A program made the translations under genes and the position numbers. A stretch of DNA of 40,472 bases, taken from positions 26,469-66,940 of the forward strand of contig CAJUAT010000007.1 in assembly GCA_910584525.1 (NCBI GenBank). Direction: 5' to 3'. Positions 1 through 8,731 of this stretch are shown piece after piece (the first letter of the stretch is position 1; each line of letters opens with the position of its first letter). Below the pieces are notes generated by a model. The model saw nothing but the letters and a program-made list of their open reading frames with translations, was not told the DNA's origin and ran no database searches. The DNA comes from an uncultured Muribaculaceae bacterium (GTDB lineage: Bacteria > Bacteroidota > Bacteroidia > Bacteroidales > Muribaculaceae).

Positions 1-124
1 GCCCGTTATGGTCTCCAAGGCAGGGAACGACAGAGAGGTCAGCGAGTTGCAGCTGGTTGCTATCGTGCCGCCCGTTATGGTCTCCAAGGCAGGGAACGAC
101 AGAGAGGTCAGCGAGTTGCAGCTG
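1..124. repeat. 69-bp tandem repeat inside the leucine-rich tail gene
   Basis: Bases 1-55 are identical to 70-124, a period of 69 bp or exactly 23 codons, so the reading frame is kept. The window starts inside a repeat unit, so further copies may lie beyond base 1. Exact DNA identity, next to protein-level-only similarity in the older repeats, points to a recent duplication. Confidence 0.95.
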
Positions 125-1431
125 TCAAATAACCAGCCACCGTATACAACTCTCAGTTTCGGGAAGTGTACTGTTCTGAGACTATAGCAGTTGTAGGCGA
201 TGTCGGATGATCCGCTGATAGTCTCCAATACCGGGAAAGTCGCTATAACCAATTTGCCACATGAGTATAGCGGAATCCCTCCGGATATGTTTTTCAAAGC
301 CGGAAACGCCGCGGAAACGAGCCTTGAACAGTCTACAGCCACGTAACACACATTGTCGATTTCTTCCAGTGTCCCGAAACTCAGGGATCGCAGATTTGGA
401 CAACTCAGCCGCAACTCCGTGCCACCGCGTATTATTCCTTTGTCGCCGTATACGGCTATGTCGCTTAGCTCGTTGTGTGTGAGTTTTATGACCGGAAGAC
501 CGTTAAACACGCAAAGCTTTTGCAGGTCGTGTGCAGCTGTCGGGGATACCGTAAACTCTTCATTACGGAAGTAATATATTACATAATGCTCTATTCCACA
601 CGGGAATGTATGCTCGCAATTCTCTTCAGAGAAAAAGCCATCAGAACATAGATAAGCGTCCGCTCCTGACAAAATGGCCGAATCAGTCAGGAATGTCACG
701 GCATACATGTATGGGTATTTGGCTTTCTGATGGTTTCTCATTTCATTGTAGAGGTCATACCTTCCCAGCAGAGACATGTGCTCCACATAGCTGGGGTCCC
801 CTTCTACTGCCAGTCTGAGATCGAGCACTTTATCCGCCATGTCACTGATTGTCTCGTCGGCAGCCGTGTCAACCCCTTGACGTGTCAAGGCATCAGCCAT
901 AAGAGCCTTGCCCGTGTCTATGTCCCGCATAAGGCGCATCACAGTCTCAGAGGTCTCCACAACGCTCGGGAATCTATTCACATACTCCATATACTCGGCC
1001 ATTGTTCCTGTATAGCCATTGCGTACGGCCAGGTCATAGGCCGTCAGGTATATTGCCGGAAGCACAAGCTCCACATTGATGTCTCCCGTCACGTCGCCGG
1101 GGCCGTTTACCAGCTCTATGTCGAGTGGCAGGGGTGTCACTTCGTGGCGGTGGCCATCGGGGTATATTGCATCCGGCAGGTCGCAGTGGAGCTCCACCTG
1201 CAGCCGTCCGGGACTCAGCCTGTGCGCGTCGCACACCACATGGATCTTACCGTTGTCGTTGTAGCAGTTCACCGTTTTGCCGCCTATGCAGGAGGCCGTA
1301 TAGGTGTTGGCCGCCGAGGAAGTCCGGAACCGGGCCACCCAGTCGCAGCCGGGCCACACTACCGGACGGTTCTCCGCATCCCGCAGCTCCAGCAGAAAGT
1401 CAAAATCCGATTTGTAGTTGATTCGTGTCAT
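1..1431 (-). CDS. Leucine-rich-repeat tail protein, likely receptor-binding (3' truncated by window)
   Basis: This leftward reading frame is open for 477 codons from the ATG at 1431 and runs off the window at base 1, so the C-terminus is missing. The N-terminal ~290 residues have no family I recognise. From about residue 340 the protein becomes a series of 23-24-residue repeats of the BspA-like leucine-rich type; the repeated core is CNSLTSLSFPALETITG, with degenerate versions such as CGKLVIATFPVLETISG upstream. It is the last visible gene of the tail operon and starts 10 bp after the stop of the fibre/tip gene. That position plus a solenoid of leucine-rich repeats suggests a host-surface adhesin. 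The reading frame and the repeats are seen directly; the receptor-binding role is inferred from position and fold. The last two repeats are identical at the DNA level. Confidence 0.75.
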   Translation of the reverse strand, partial: MTRINYKSDFDFLLELRDAENRPVVWPGCDWVARFRTSSAANTYTASCIGGKTVNCYNDNGKIHVVCDAHRLSPGRLQVELHCDLPDAIYPDGHRHEVTPLPLDIELVNGPGDVTGDINVELVLPAIYLTAYDLAVRNGYTGTMAEYMEYVNRFPSVVETSETVMRLMRDIDTGKALMADALTRQGVDTAADETISDMADKVLDLRLAVEGDPSYVEHMSLLGRYDLYNEMRNHQKAKYPYMYAVTFLTDSAILSGADAYLCSDGFFSEENCEHTFPCGIEHYVIYYFRNEEFTVSPTAAHDLQKLCVFNGLPVIKLTHNELSDIAVYGDKGIIRGGTELRLSCPNLRSLSFGTLEEIDNVCYVAVDCSRLVSAAFPALKNISGGIPLYSCGKLVIATFPVLETISGSSDIAYNCYSLRTVHFPKLRVVYGGWLFDSCNSLTSLSFPALETITGGTIATSCNSLTSLSFPALETITG

Positions 1432-1441
1432 GTCCTGTATG

Positions 1442-4400
1442 TTATTCAAAAGTAAGTTTCAGTTTATGCCAGTCGCCCTGTCCGTTGTTCGCATCCTTGT
1501 CCCATGCGTGTATACCGTTGGAGTCGAGGACAAGCCCGTAGTTGCCTGCCTTGGCCTCGACGCGGAAGGTGTCGCCCGAACACACAGTGCGCAGATAATG
1601 CGTAGTGCTGAGGGCGGATATTACGCCGTTGGTGCTCACTACCGTCATTGGGTGCGGTGCAGCCGTGAGGGTCTTTGAGAACGTGCCCACGGTTGCCGAT
1701 GCGGAGGATTGCACTGTCCTGCCGTTGCGTGTGATTGTGGCTCCTGCGGCGATGTCATAGCGTATACGCACGTAGTAAGTTCCGGCGGCAAAGGTGTGCG
1801 CCAGATACAAGGTCTTGACCTGCGTCTTAAAGCTGCGGTATAGCCCGTTTTCATCATAGACATATTGGTCGTCGCTTCCTGATACCTCGGCGGCGAGATT
1901 CACCGACGCATCGGCCACGATATTCTGAAATGCAGTGTCCGTGGCCACTTCGAGGATGGCCGTCGCCGATGCCGGAGCTATCTCGGTAGTTGTCGCTCCC
2001 GTCTCTGTCGCCGCGCGGTAGCCGTCAACAATCAGCGACACCTGCGCCGTGACTGTCAGCGTGGCCCCTTTTTCTCCTGCGGGGAACGTGCCCAAGTTCT
2101 CCGCGCCGCTCGCCGCGTGAGGTGTGTCGGGCACGGGCGTTCTTATGCTGTCGCCGGCTATCCTGTAGATGCTCGACAGGTCGTTTGCGCTGGAGTCGAC
2201 AAGCACCTTGAGGCAGTTGTCCGCGTCATAGACTCTTATGCGCTCGCTGTCGGGGTCTATCTCGATGCGTTTTCCGGTGCTCTTGCCGAATCGGGTCAGG
2301 CCGTTGTCGGACACGCGGTACGTTGCCGTCTCCGCCGTGGAGCCGCCCAGATACATGATGGTGCCGTCGCTCAGCGGTGCGCCGATACGCCCCAATACGC
2401 CGTCCTGAGTGTCGAGGAACACTATCTCCTGCATAGAGCCGAAGCGAATCTTGGCGTTCTCGGCAAAGAGGGTGTTGGCATAGATGTTGCCGATGTCGTT
2501 CATCTGCTCCCACACATCATTAGATTCTCCATTGCCGGGCATCCAGCTGTCGCCTGTCGCTTCATGAGGATTGATACAGCGGTAATATTGGCGGCTGCCG
2601 TAGCTGTCCTCCAGATACACGATGTCGAGCCATTTCGGCGTGTCTATACCCGTCGCTGTCTCGCCGTCATAGTACCATCGGTTTTTCTCCCACAACACGG
2701 GGCCGCGCACCACAGCACCTGCGGGGCCTGTCTGTCCTTGGTCGCCTTTGAGTATGGCGGCGTCGTAGACACGCAGCTGTGCCGTGGCGGTCTCGTCCTC
2801 GTCCTTTAGGCTTACCGTCACCTTGAAGTCAACGGTGTTCGCGCCGGCGAGATGTGTACGGGGGATTGTCAGCACTCCCGTGGCGGCATCGTACCAGCTC
2901 TGCATCAAGTCATCGGTGTCCTGGTCATACACATCCGTGCCGTCGTCGGGGTCTATCTTGCATATGTCCGTCACGGCGTATTTGCTTGGCGGTATGTATG
3001 TGAGTCCCTTGGTGACTCCGAGGGCTACAATGCAGGGTGTCTTGTCGCCGGCATAGGGATGTCCGGCAGGGTCGAGACGCAGTTGCAGCGGACTCTCGGC
3101 CTCTATCTTCTGGAGTATGCCCGTGAAGTATACGTTGTTGAGATATGCCGAGTATCCGCTAAGCTCCTTGCCGTTGACGGTAAGGTTTGTGAGGTCGCCG
3201 AACTGTGCGGCGATGCAGGCGACGCCGTAGTTGTAATCGGTCACGCCGCTGAGGAATCGGGTATACGACCGCGTGCGGTAGCAGCTCTTCTGCCGCTCGG
3301 GATATTTCCATGTCCCGTCGGGGTTTTTCTCGTCATTGCCGTAGGCCACGAAGTTGAGGGAGGGCTGCACCGGGAGGCCCCATGTCTCGCGTGCCTGGAT
3401 CTCCACATATTCGTTGCGGTCGCCCGCAACTCCCGTCACCTTGAAATACAGAGTGGTGAAGCCAGTGAAATACATCTCGCCATGGCCGTTGTCATAGTCG
3501 GTGGCGTTGTTGCCCGATTCCAGATGCCAGACGCCCATGCAGATGTCGCCTTCCTTGAAAGAGCCGTATTCGCCATCCTCGAGTTTGAGCCGTATCGCCC
3601 CTTTTGTGGCACTCGGATATGGCGACCATACGGGGTTGTCGTTCCATCCGGCCTCGAGCTTGATACGGTAGATGTCGGAGGTGACTCCCGTGACTCCCGA
3701 CGGCATGGCGTATATCCATACGGAGGTGTCTATGTCGCTTGGCGACAATCCGTCGGCGTTGACGTTGTTCCACTTGAATTTCAGCTGAAACACGCCGTCG
3801 GCTATCTGCGTGAGCGGTCCGAAACATATCATGCCGCCGGAGTTGAAGGCCTCGAACCTCACTTTGCCGTCACCAAGTTTGCCCCACAGTGTGAGTGTGG
3901 CCTCGTCGCCCGGCTTCAGTCCGAAGTCGGCGGCAAGGTCGTAGGTGCCGACAAGGTAGCCGAGTCCCGACTTGGGCATTTCCGCATTGAGGAGCAGGTT
4001 ACGGGTATAGCCGCCGTCCGGCTCGGGATATACGGCGTCCATCATCTGAAAGGCGAGCGCCGAGGCTCCGGGCATGAATCGCTCCACGATGCCCGCACCC
4101 GGGGCGTTCCAGCTGACACCCTGCGTAATATCGACGCGGTTGTAGCGCAGCTCCGGCACTTCGAGGAACTCGCGCAGCATGAGCGACTTTGCCTGTATCG
4201 CCCCTTCCGCGTCTATGAGCCATCCCGTGCCCGTCAGGCCGTCGGCGAAGTCCTTGCTGCCAATCTCGGCCTCGGCTGTCAGCTTGCCGCCTACGGCCAA
4301 CGGGAACGGCGTGCGGTCTCCCTGGTCTTTGCGCAGGAAGCGGTTGTTGCCCAGCTCCTCCAAAGCTTTGTCCGACAGTTTGTCGGCCACGTCTGCCCGT

Positions 4401-4603
4401 CCGGCGGTGTCGGAGGCGTCAGCCTTCACGGCGTGGTCCGCTTCACGGGCATGGGTGGCCTCCGCCGCATTTTTGGCGAAGTCGGCTATCTTTGCCCGCT
4501 GTGCAAGTTCCGGATTGCCGGCATATATGGCACCTCCTCCGGCACCTCCTCCCGCACTCCCCTTCGGGGCTTTTCCTATTCGTACGTCAATAAGCTCTCC
4601 CAT
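1442..4603 (-). CDS. Phage tail fibre / tail tip structural protein, 1053 aa
   Basis: This large structural protein is encoded directly after the tape measure. Its start overlaps the tape-measure stop by one base (TAATG). The N-terminus has a Gly/Ala-rich hinge, then a run of seven-residue units with Ala and Asp at fixed places (about residues 35-80, for example AKIADFAKNAAEATHARE). Next comes a segment with FLRKDQGDRTPFPL and a long stretch resembling Bacteroidales phage fibre proteins (LREFLEVPELRYNRV). The middle looks like beta-sandwich carbohydrate-binding or fibre domains. A short collagen-like GDQGQTGPAG element lies near residue 625. In siphoviruses this place is held by tip, hub or fibre proteins that contact the host. 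The family resemblance is from memory; the exact role (tip or side fibre) is inferred. Confidence 0.7.
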   Translation of the reverse strand: MGELIDVRIGKAPKGSAGGGAGGGAIYAGNPELAQRAKIADFAKNAAEATHAREADHAVKADASDTAGRADVADKLSDKALEELGNNRFLRKDQGDRTPFPLAVGGKLTAEAEIGSKDFADGLTGTGWLIDAEGAIQAKSLMLREFLEVPELRYNRVDITQGVSWNAPGAGIVERFMPGASALAFQMMDAVYPEPDGGYTRNLLLNAEMPKSGLGYLVGTYDLAADFGLKPGDEATLTLWGKLGDGKVRFEAFNSGGMICFGPLTQIADGVFQLKFKWNNVNADGLSPSDIDTSVWIYAMPSGVTGVTSDIYRIKLEAGWNDNPVWSPYPSATKGAIRLKLEDGEYGSFKEGDICMGVWHLESGNNATDYDNGHGEMYFTGFTTLYFKVTGVAGDRNEYVEIQARETWGLPVQPSLNFVAYGNDEKNPDGTWKYPERQKSCYRTRSYTRFLSGVTDYNYGVACIAAQFGDLTNLTVNGKELSGYSAYLNNVYFTGILQKIEAESPLQLRLDPAGHPYAGDKTPCIVALGVTKGLTYIPPSKYAVTDICKIDPDDGTDVYDQDTDDLMQSWYDAATGVLTIPRTHLAGANTVDFKVTVSLKDEDETATAQLRVYDAAILKGDQGQTGPAGAVVRGPVLWEKNRWYYDGETATGIDTPKWLDIVYLEDSYGSRQYYRCINPHEATGDSWMPGNGESNDVWEQMNDIGNIYANTLFAENAKIRFGSMQEIVFLDTQDGVLGRIGAPLSDGTIMYLGGSTAETATYRVSDNGLTRFGKSTGKRIEIDPDSERIRVYDADNCLKVLVDSSANDLSSIYRIAGDSIRTPVPDTPHAASGAENLGTFPAGEKGATLTVTAQVSLIVDGYRAATETGATTTEIAPASATAILEVATDTAFQNIVADASVNLAAEVSGSDDQYVYDENGLYRSFKTQVKTLYLAHTFAAGTYYVRIRYDIAAGATITRNGRTVQSSASATVGTFSKTLTAAPHPMTVVSTNGVISALSTTHYLRTVCSGDTFRVEAKAGNYGLVLDSNGIHAWDKDANNGQGDWHKLKLTFE

Positions 4604-7095
4604 TATCTTTTTCCGTTTATGCCGTCGCGGCGGTTGGTATTTCTCATCACAATCTTGAGCTTGGAGCCATCAATCACAATCTCATGGTCGAGGACCACGG
4701 TACCTGCGCTTCCTGCCGGAATCAGTTCTCGGAGCTTGTTGAGCGGCGCAATGACCTCGGGATTGCTCGACGCACCGGCATACTCGCCCACCAGCGCCAT
4801 GGTAGGTCCGGAGACGATGCCGCCGTCGGCAAACTTCGCCATGTTCTTTATCGAGGCAATCACGCCCGCAATCTCGGCGACACCTGCCAGAGTGAAGGCC
4901 ACCCATGCCCAGGGCCCCATCGACGACGACTGCGCCGAGGCCGAGGCGAAGCCGGCAATGATGTTGGCTATGGCCTGGGCGATGGTGCCGGCCACATTCA
5001 GCTCCGGCATCTCTATGGCACCACCAATTGACGAGAATGCCGACCCTACCGACGATATGCTCTGCGACAGCCCCTGCATCGTTTTCTGCAGACGGCCCGT
5101 CGACTTTACGCCATTGTTGACGATAGCCGGAATCTTTTGAAATTCTTCGGGCACTTCCCCCAGGTCAAGGTTGAGCTTGACATCTAATGTAGGCTGGATA
5201 GTATTCTCTATCTTCTGCTGAAAGTCCTTTCTTGTCTTTGACCAGTTGGCATTGATGCGGAGGTCGTTTTCTTTATCCTCCTGGGTCTTTACCTTAATCT
5301 CAATGTCCTGCTCACATTTGAACTTCTTGACCAACAGCTCGTCAAGCTTGGAGTCATCGACATTCAGCTCAATCTCCTTCTCGATGTCCTGCAGCTCTTT
5401 GCGCATGGCGGCAAGGGAGCCTTCCGGAGGAGGAGGCGTCACGGAAGTGGTTTTGGATTGGGTATTATATGCAGACCTCCCCGAGTCCGATTCCGGAGTT
5501 CCCGATGAATTATTTACAGCGTCTCTTTGGATATCATTGGCATATACACTTTTGACAGCATTAATCTGGTCATTCGTTCTCTTTAATGCGGCGGCATTTT
5601 CCTCCTGAAGAGTCAATGCTTCGTGCAGTTCTATTGAAGCAGAGGCAGTACCGATCGCGGTTGCAAATTGAGCCTGTCCCTGAGCTTCAGAAGACACCGG
5701 AAAGTTAGAAGAAACAGACTCACGGCGGTCGTCGTACTTCTGCTGTTTCCTTTTCACCATCTGGTCATATTTGGCCTGCTGAACCAGAAGTCGCGCTCTC
5801 TCAGCCGCTAAGGATTTCAACTCATCCTTCGCGCCCTCAATCTCATACTGTCGCTCTAGCTGGGTTATATAATCCTTCAGCGCCACTGTGTTTTCCTTGT
5901 ATTTCCCCGTTGTTTTGTCAAGTTGTGCATTATATCCCGGAATAATGCTATTCAGTTGTCGAATGGCTCTGGTTCGTTCATCAAGTGTAAGTTTTTCATT
6001 CTTTGCGGCAGCCACAAGTGCTTCAATTTTCGCAATCTGCTCACTGGCCTTCGAAACAGCATCCTGCCGGATTTTGTTAAGAGTCTGAGCCGCTGCCGAT
6101 ACTTCATTAATTCTCGTTGTCACCTCATAAAGTTTCGCAATGACAACTCCAAGAGCGACAGCGGCCACTCCTATTCCAGTCTTCATCAAGGCAAGTTTTA
6201 GACCGTTGGCAGCTGCAGTGGCTCCTGACAAACTAACCGCAAGATTCTTATATGCCTGTCCCAAAGCTACTATGCCAGTCCATATTTTAGACAGGTTAGT
6301 AGTTGCCATAACAATCTGGTTTAGCCTCGTGACATAAGGCATCATGTTTTTTATTGCCCCACCCAGCTGTTCTTTAATATCGCCAAAAGCATTCTCCATC
6401 TGCTTTAACTTTCCAGGATTGGTCTGCGCAAGCTGAGCGTTCATCTCGCCCACGTTATTGGTGATGATTTTAGCGAGAGCTGCGGCACGCTCCTCCTCTG
6501 TGCCATACTTCACGGCTGCTTCTTCTGCCTCCGAAAATGTAATGCCCACGCGACGGAGGGCGACAGTCTGTCCCGTCATGGCCTTACCCAACAGATTGCC
6601 GATGTTGACGGCGTCTCCGCTTGTCGCGTTGAGTCCCTTCTGCTGAGCCACGAGATTATTCATGGCAGGGATAAGAGTCCGGAGGGCGGTCTCGCTCTTC
6701 AGGAAGGTGGCTACCTGCTGAGCGCCGGCCAGCTGCACCTCGTCGCCGATGACACCGAGTTCCTGCTGCAATGAACAATATTCCTTTATCCCTTGTATGG
6801 CCTCGTCGGTGGCTGCCATACGCTGACGCATCACCGTCTCCAGCTTCGTCTCGGCCTCCTCCTGAACTGCATATGCCTTGGAAAGGTCGGAACATATGGC
6901 TGTTATATCATTGAAAGCATTACTGAGATTGCTGAATCCCATGGCTATCTGGTTGACATTAACCATATTGGATTTTATTCTTTCAGCAATTCCACCGATA
7001 GCATTCTCCATATCTTTTGCGTTGGCCACAAGCTTCTTGAAGCCGCCCTCGTTACCTTCCACCTTATAGGCTATCGATATTGTCCTGTCCGCCAT
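4603..7095 (-). CDS. Tail length tape measure protein, 830 aa
   Basis: The tape measure sets tail length and is carried inside the tail tube. The sequence is long, alpha-helical and low in cysteine, with a tape-measure-like N-terminal domain (QQELGVIGDEVQLAGAQQVA and the GLNATSGDAVNIGNLLGKAM region), two hydrophobic segments (about 300-325 and 705-760) and coiled-coil-rich stretches between. It ends with FADGGIVSGPTMALVGEYAG, a C-terminal signature common in tape measures. At the usual ~0.15 nm per residue the tail would be about 125 nm long. It follows the chaperone genes, as in lambda-like tail operons, but here a divergent membrane-protein gene sits between them. The ATG at 7095 is the only good start. 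Confidence 0.92.
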   Translation of the reverse strand: MADRTISIAYKVEGNEGGFKKLVANAKDMENAIGGIAERIKSNMVNVNQIAMGFSNLSNAFNDITAICSDLSKAYAVQEEAETKLETVMRQRMAATDEAIQGIKEYCSLQQELGVIGDEVQLAGAQQVATFLKSETALRTLIPAMNNLVAQQKGLNATSGDAVNIGNLLGKAMTGQTVALRRVGITFSEAEEAAVKYGTEEERAAALAKIITNNVGEMNAQLAQTNPGKLKQMENAFGDIKEQLGGAIKNMMPYVTRLNQIVMATTNLSKIWTGIVALGQAYKNLAVSLSGATAAANGLKLALMKTGIGVAAVALGVVIAKLYEVTTRINEVSAAAQTLNKIRQDAVSKASEQIAKIEALVAAAKNEKLTLDERTRAIRQLNSIIPGYNAQLDKTTGKYKENTVALKDYITQLERQYEIEGAKDELKSLAAERARLLVQQAKYDQMVKRKQQKYDDRRESVSSNFPVSSEAQGQAQFATAIGTASASIELHEALTLQEENAAALKRTNDQINAVKSVYANDIQRDAVNNSSGTPESDSGRSAYNTQSKTTSVTPPPPEGSLAAMRKELQDIEKEIELNVDDSKLDELLVKKFKCEQDIEIKVKTQEDKENDLRINANWSKTRKDFQQKIENTIQPTLDVKLNLDLGEVPEEFQKIPAIVNNGVKSTGRLQKTMQGLSQSISSVGSAFSSIGGAIEMPELNVAGTIAQAIANIIAGFASASAQSSSMGPWAWVAFTLAGVAEIAGVIASIKNMAKFADGGIVSGPTMALVGEYAGASSNPEVIAPLNKLRELIPAGSAGTVVLDHEIVIDGSKLKIVMRNTNRRDGINGKR

Positions 7096-7124
7096 ATGAT
7101 TTTTTTATATTGTTTTTTTACTCC

Positions 7125-7156
7125 TTTGCGTTATAATATCAAGAGTTATAACTGTT
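7125..7156 (+). promoter_or_regulatory. Possible Bacteroidetes-type promoter for the membrane moron
   Basis: TTTG at 7125-7128 is followed 20 bp later by TAACTGTT, which matches four of the six fixed positions of the TAnnTTTG box. Transcription would begin close to the ATG at 7162, giving an almost leaderless message. The surrounding 65 bp are very AT-rich compared with the tail genes. The -7 box is imperfect. Confidence 0.35.
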
Positions 7157-7161
7157 GACTT

Positions 7162-7503
7162 ATGAATAAATCCGATTCAGAAAATACCAGAGATGAATCC
7201 GCAACTGTGAAAATAGTGTTGGAGGATACTGTAGATATCGAACAACCCAAAGATAAATGCTCCATCATAAAAATAGAGTCTGTAAAAGTCGAACAGAAAG
7301 CGACAAAAGCAAACATAATTGGCTTATTTATGCTTGTAGCCGGCGCTACGCTTTCTATCATTTTCTTTATTTTTCTTGTAGTAATCACTATCATCAATCC
7401 ATTATATCTTAAATACTGCACCGACATCATAATCATTCTTATCTGCACGGTGTTATTTGTTCTTTTTCCGGGATGTGTAATGGCTATGTGGAGTCACGAG
7501 TGA
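7162..7503 (+). CDS. Small two-helix membrane protein on the opposite strand of the tail operon (moron candidate)
   Basis: The product is 113 residues: a charged N-terminal half (about 1-50) followed by two hydrophobic helices (about 52-78 and 86-108) with a short linker, so it is probably an inner-membrane protein with the N-terminal part in the cytoplasm. I do not recognise the family. It is read rightward between the tail-chaperone and tape-measure genes, which read leftward, and its codons are much richer in A and T than its neighbours. These are marks of a moron: an autonomous gene inserted in a late operon and often expressed in the lysogen. Superinfection exclusion or another effect on the host envelope is a reasonable guess, but nothing in the sequence fixes the function. 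Confidence 0.7.
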   Translation: MNKSDSENTRDESATVKIVLEDTVDIEQPKDKCSIIKIESVKVEQKATKANIIGLFMLVAGATLSIIFFIFLVVITIINPLYLKYCTDIIIILICTVLFVLFPGCVMAMWSHE

Positions 7504-7524
7504 TCCGGCATCCCCGATTTAACT

Positions 7525-7866
7525 TCAATCCCATCGTCCGGTCTTTAGATAGTTGCTGAGACGCTTCTGCTGCCGTTTGCGCTCGGCCTTGTCGTGCACG
7601 CGGTGCGTCTGTGTGTCGCGGTCCCACGGCAAAGGGAATATCCTGTACGGGTCGAGCTTTCCTTTCACGAAAGGCTGCAGCGTCATCGCCACCTGCACCC
7701 GCATCACCTCCCACGGCGTACGCTCCGACACTCTGCGGCTCTCCTGCCAGCACTTCAGCACCTCGGTAAGCTCAGGAACTGTCAGCTCCATGAAGGTGCT
7801 CCGGCTCATGCCCACACCTCCCAGCGCCAGCCCTATCAGCTCGACGAGTCCTAACGGCTCTTCGCT
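7525..7866 (-). CDS. Tail assembly chaperone, frameshifted C-terminal part (gpT-like)
   Basis: This 113-codon stretch lies in the -1 frame relative to the upstream chaperone gene and stays open from the poly-A slip site to the stop at 7525. It contains a helix resembling the tail-chaperone signature (GVGMSRSTFMELTVPELTEVL). It has a possible GTG start at 7815, but most of the region between the slip site and that codon is also coding-like (SEEPLGLVELIGLALGG). The likely product is therefore a fusion of about 214 residues made by a -1 frameshift, as with lambda gpG-gpT. The C-terminal end is strongly basic (KAERKRQQKRLSNYLK). In lambda the fusion recruits the tape measure and tail-tube subunits; it would act the same way here. 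Confidence 0.75.
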   Translation of the reverse strand, partial: SEEPLGLVELIGLALGGVGMSRSTFMELTVPELTEVLKCWQESRRVSERTPWEVMRVQVAMTLQPFVKGKLDPYRIFPLPWDRDTQTHRVHDKAERKRQQKRLSNYLKTGRWD

Positions 7867-8168
7867 TTTTTTTTGCCCGTGTCGTCAGAGTCGCCCGTGG
7901 AAGTCTCACGCTCGATCCACTGCTGCAGCGCGTTGACCTCCGGTATGGTCATCGAGTCGGCCAGCTCCTCCCATGAGGTGTCAAACTCCTTGCCGTCGCG
8001 TTTCGCCGCCGTGGCTATGCCTGCCCATGCCATGATGGCAAGTCCCACCGCATCCATGCGGCCCGGCTCCTTGAGGAAGTCGTAACCGGCCTTGTCGCGG
8101 AACCGTACCAGCGTCCCCATCGTCAACACGGCATCATGCTCTGTGCCGCCTACCATTATCTTGCTCAT
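7851..8168 (-). CDS. Tail assembly chaperone, short form (gpG-like)
   Basis: The 105-residue protein sits between the tail-tube gene and the tape measure, the standard place for the chaperone that coats the tape measure during tail assembly. It starts at 8168 (MSKIMVGG) and ends GKKKAKSR just after a run of nine A residues. That run lets ribosomes move to the -1 frame and make the longer product. Its sequence includes a DTSWEELADSMTIPEVNALQQW region typical of small helical chaperones. It lies 65 bp downstream of the tail-tube gene. The role is assigned from position and from the frameshift arrangement; the protein family itself is poorly conserved. Confidence 0.75.
   Translation of the reverse strand: MSKIMVGGTEHDAVLTMGTLVRFRDKAGYDFLKEPGRMDAVGLAIMAWAGIATAAKRDGKEFDTSWEELADSMTIPEVNALQQWIERETSTGDSDDTGKKKAKSR
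7866..7874 (-). promoter_or_regulatory. Poly-A9 slippery site for programmed -1 frameshifting
   Basis: On the coding strand the sequence is GGC followed by nine A and then GCGAAGAGC. It contains the A-AAA-AAA/AAG type of slippery heptamer. The zero frame stops five codons after the run (TAG at 7851-7853), whereas the -1 frame stays open for 113 codons. The coordinates confirm the phase: zero-frame codons start at positions with remainder 2 modulo 3, and the downstream frame has remainder 0, one base back. Confidence 0.8.
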
Positions 8169-8233
8169 ATGTGAAAAGTTTTAGGGTTCATTATCAGTGG
8201 ACGACGGCGGATCACTCCCCCGCCATCCTTGCG

Positions 8234-8713
8234 TCAGGCGGTGAACACCGACGGTGCGCCACAGTTCTTAAGAGAACCCGAGAAAGAGGTGTCGTCGGCT
8301 GCCGGATAATCCTCCGAGAGGGAGGATATTATACAGTAGCCCACGAGGTAAGGCGTCTCCTTCTTGCCGCGCTCGAAGAGCTTCACCTCCACAGGCTTGG
8401 CGGCACGCCATGCCTTGCGTATGAGTCCGGCGGAGTTCTCCGTCTCCTCGTTGTGTTCCAGACCCTCGAAGTCTATCTGGTAATTGAGTCCCGTCACCGT
8501 CTCCTCAGTGAAGAGGGCGCTGCCGGTGGCCGCTTCGCTCTCGGGAGCCTTCACATTGTGGCTCTTGGTGTCGGACCCGTACTGTATCTTGTGGGATGTA
8601 CAGTGGCCTATGCACTTGCCGTCGAGGCTCAGAAGCATGTCCGAGCCGTTCTTGTATCCGGTGGCCGGAGCCGTTACAGGTTCTGACTGAACCGTAGGAT
8701 TGTCGTTTTCCAT
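8234..8713 (-). CDS. Major tail tube protein
   Basis: The 159-residue product has the make-up of TP901-1-type major tail proteins: a short disordered N-terminus, an early MLLSLDGKCIGHCTSHKI strand pair, TEETVTGLNYQIDFEG in the middle, and a C-terminal ...DDTSFSGSLKNCGA stretch where a new structural element ends the domain. Many copies stack to form the tail tube. It lies between the tail-completion gene upstream and the chaperone pair downstream, as expected for a lambda/HK97-type tail module. The start at 8713 follows an 18-bp gap after the preceding stop. Confidence 0.85.
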   Translation of the reverse strand: MENDNPTVQSEPVTAPATGYKNGSDMLLSLDGKCIGHCTSHKIQYGSDTKSHNVKAPESEAATGSALFTEETVTGLNYQIDFEGLEHNEETENSAGLIRKAWRAAKPVEVKLFERGKKETPYLVGYCIISSLSEDYPAADDTSFSGSLKNCGAPSVFTA

Positions 8714-8731
8714 ATTGCTGGTTTTATTGGT

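Noticed and set aside
1..4603. Diversity-generating retroelement acting on the tail proteins
   Set aside because: No reverse transcriptase or template-variable repeat pair is visible; the repeats at 1-124 are exact tandem copies, not adenine-mutated copies. The left part of the phage is outside the window, so this is not fully excluded.
2852..5140. A long rightward open frame (762 codons) across the fibre and tape-measure genes
   Set aside because: It is antisense to two well supported genes, spans their junction and has no family resemblance; GC-rich codons readily keep such frames open.
7146..7448. A leftward 100-codon frame in the moron region
   Set aside because: It is antisense to the rightward two-helix protein, has no ribosome site and overlaps most of that gene; the rightward gene has a charged head, two membrane segments and a promoter-like motif.
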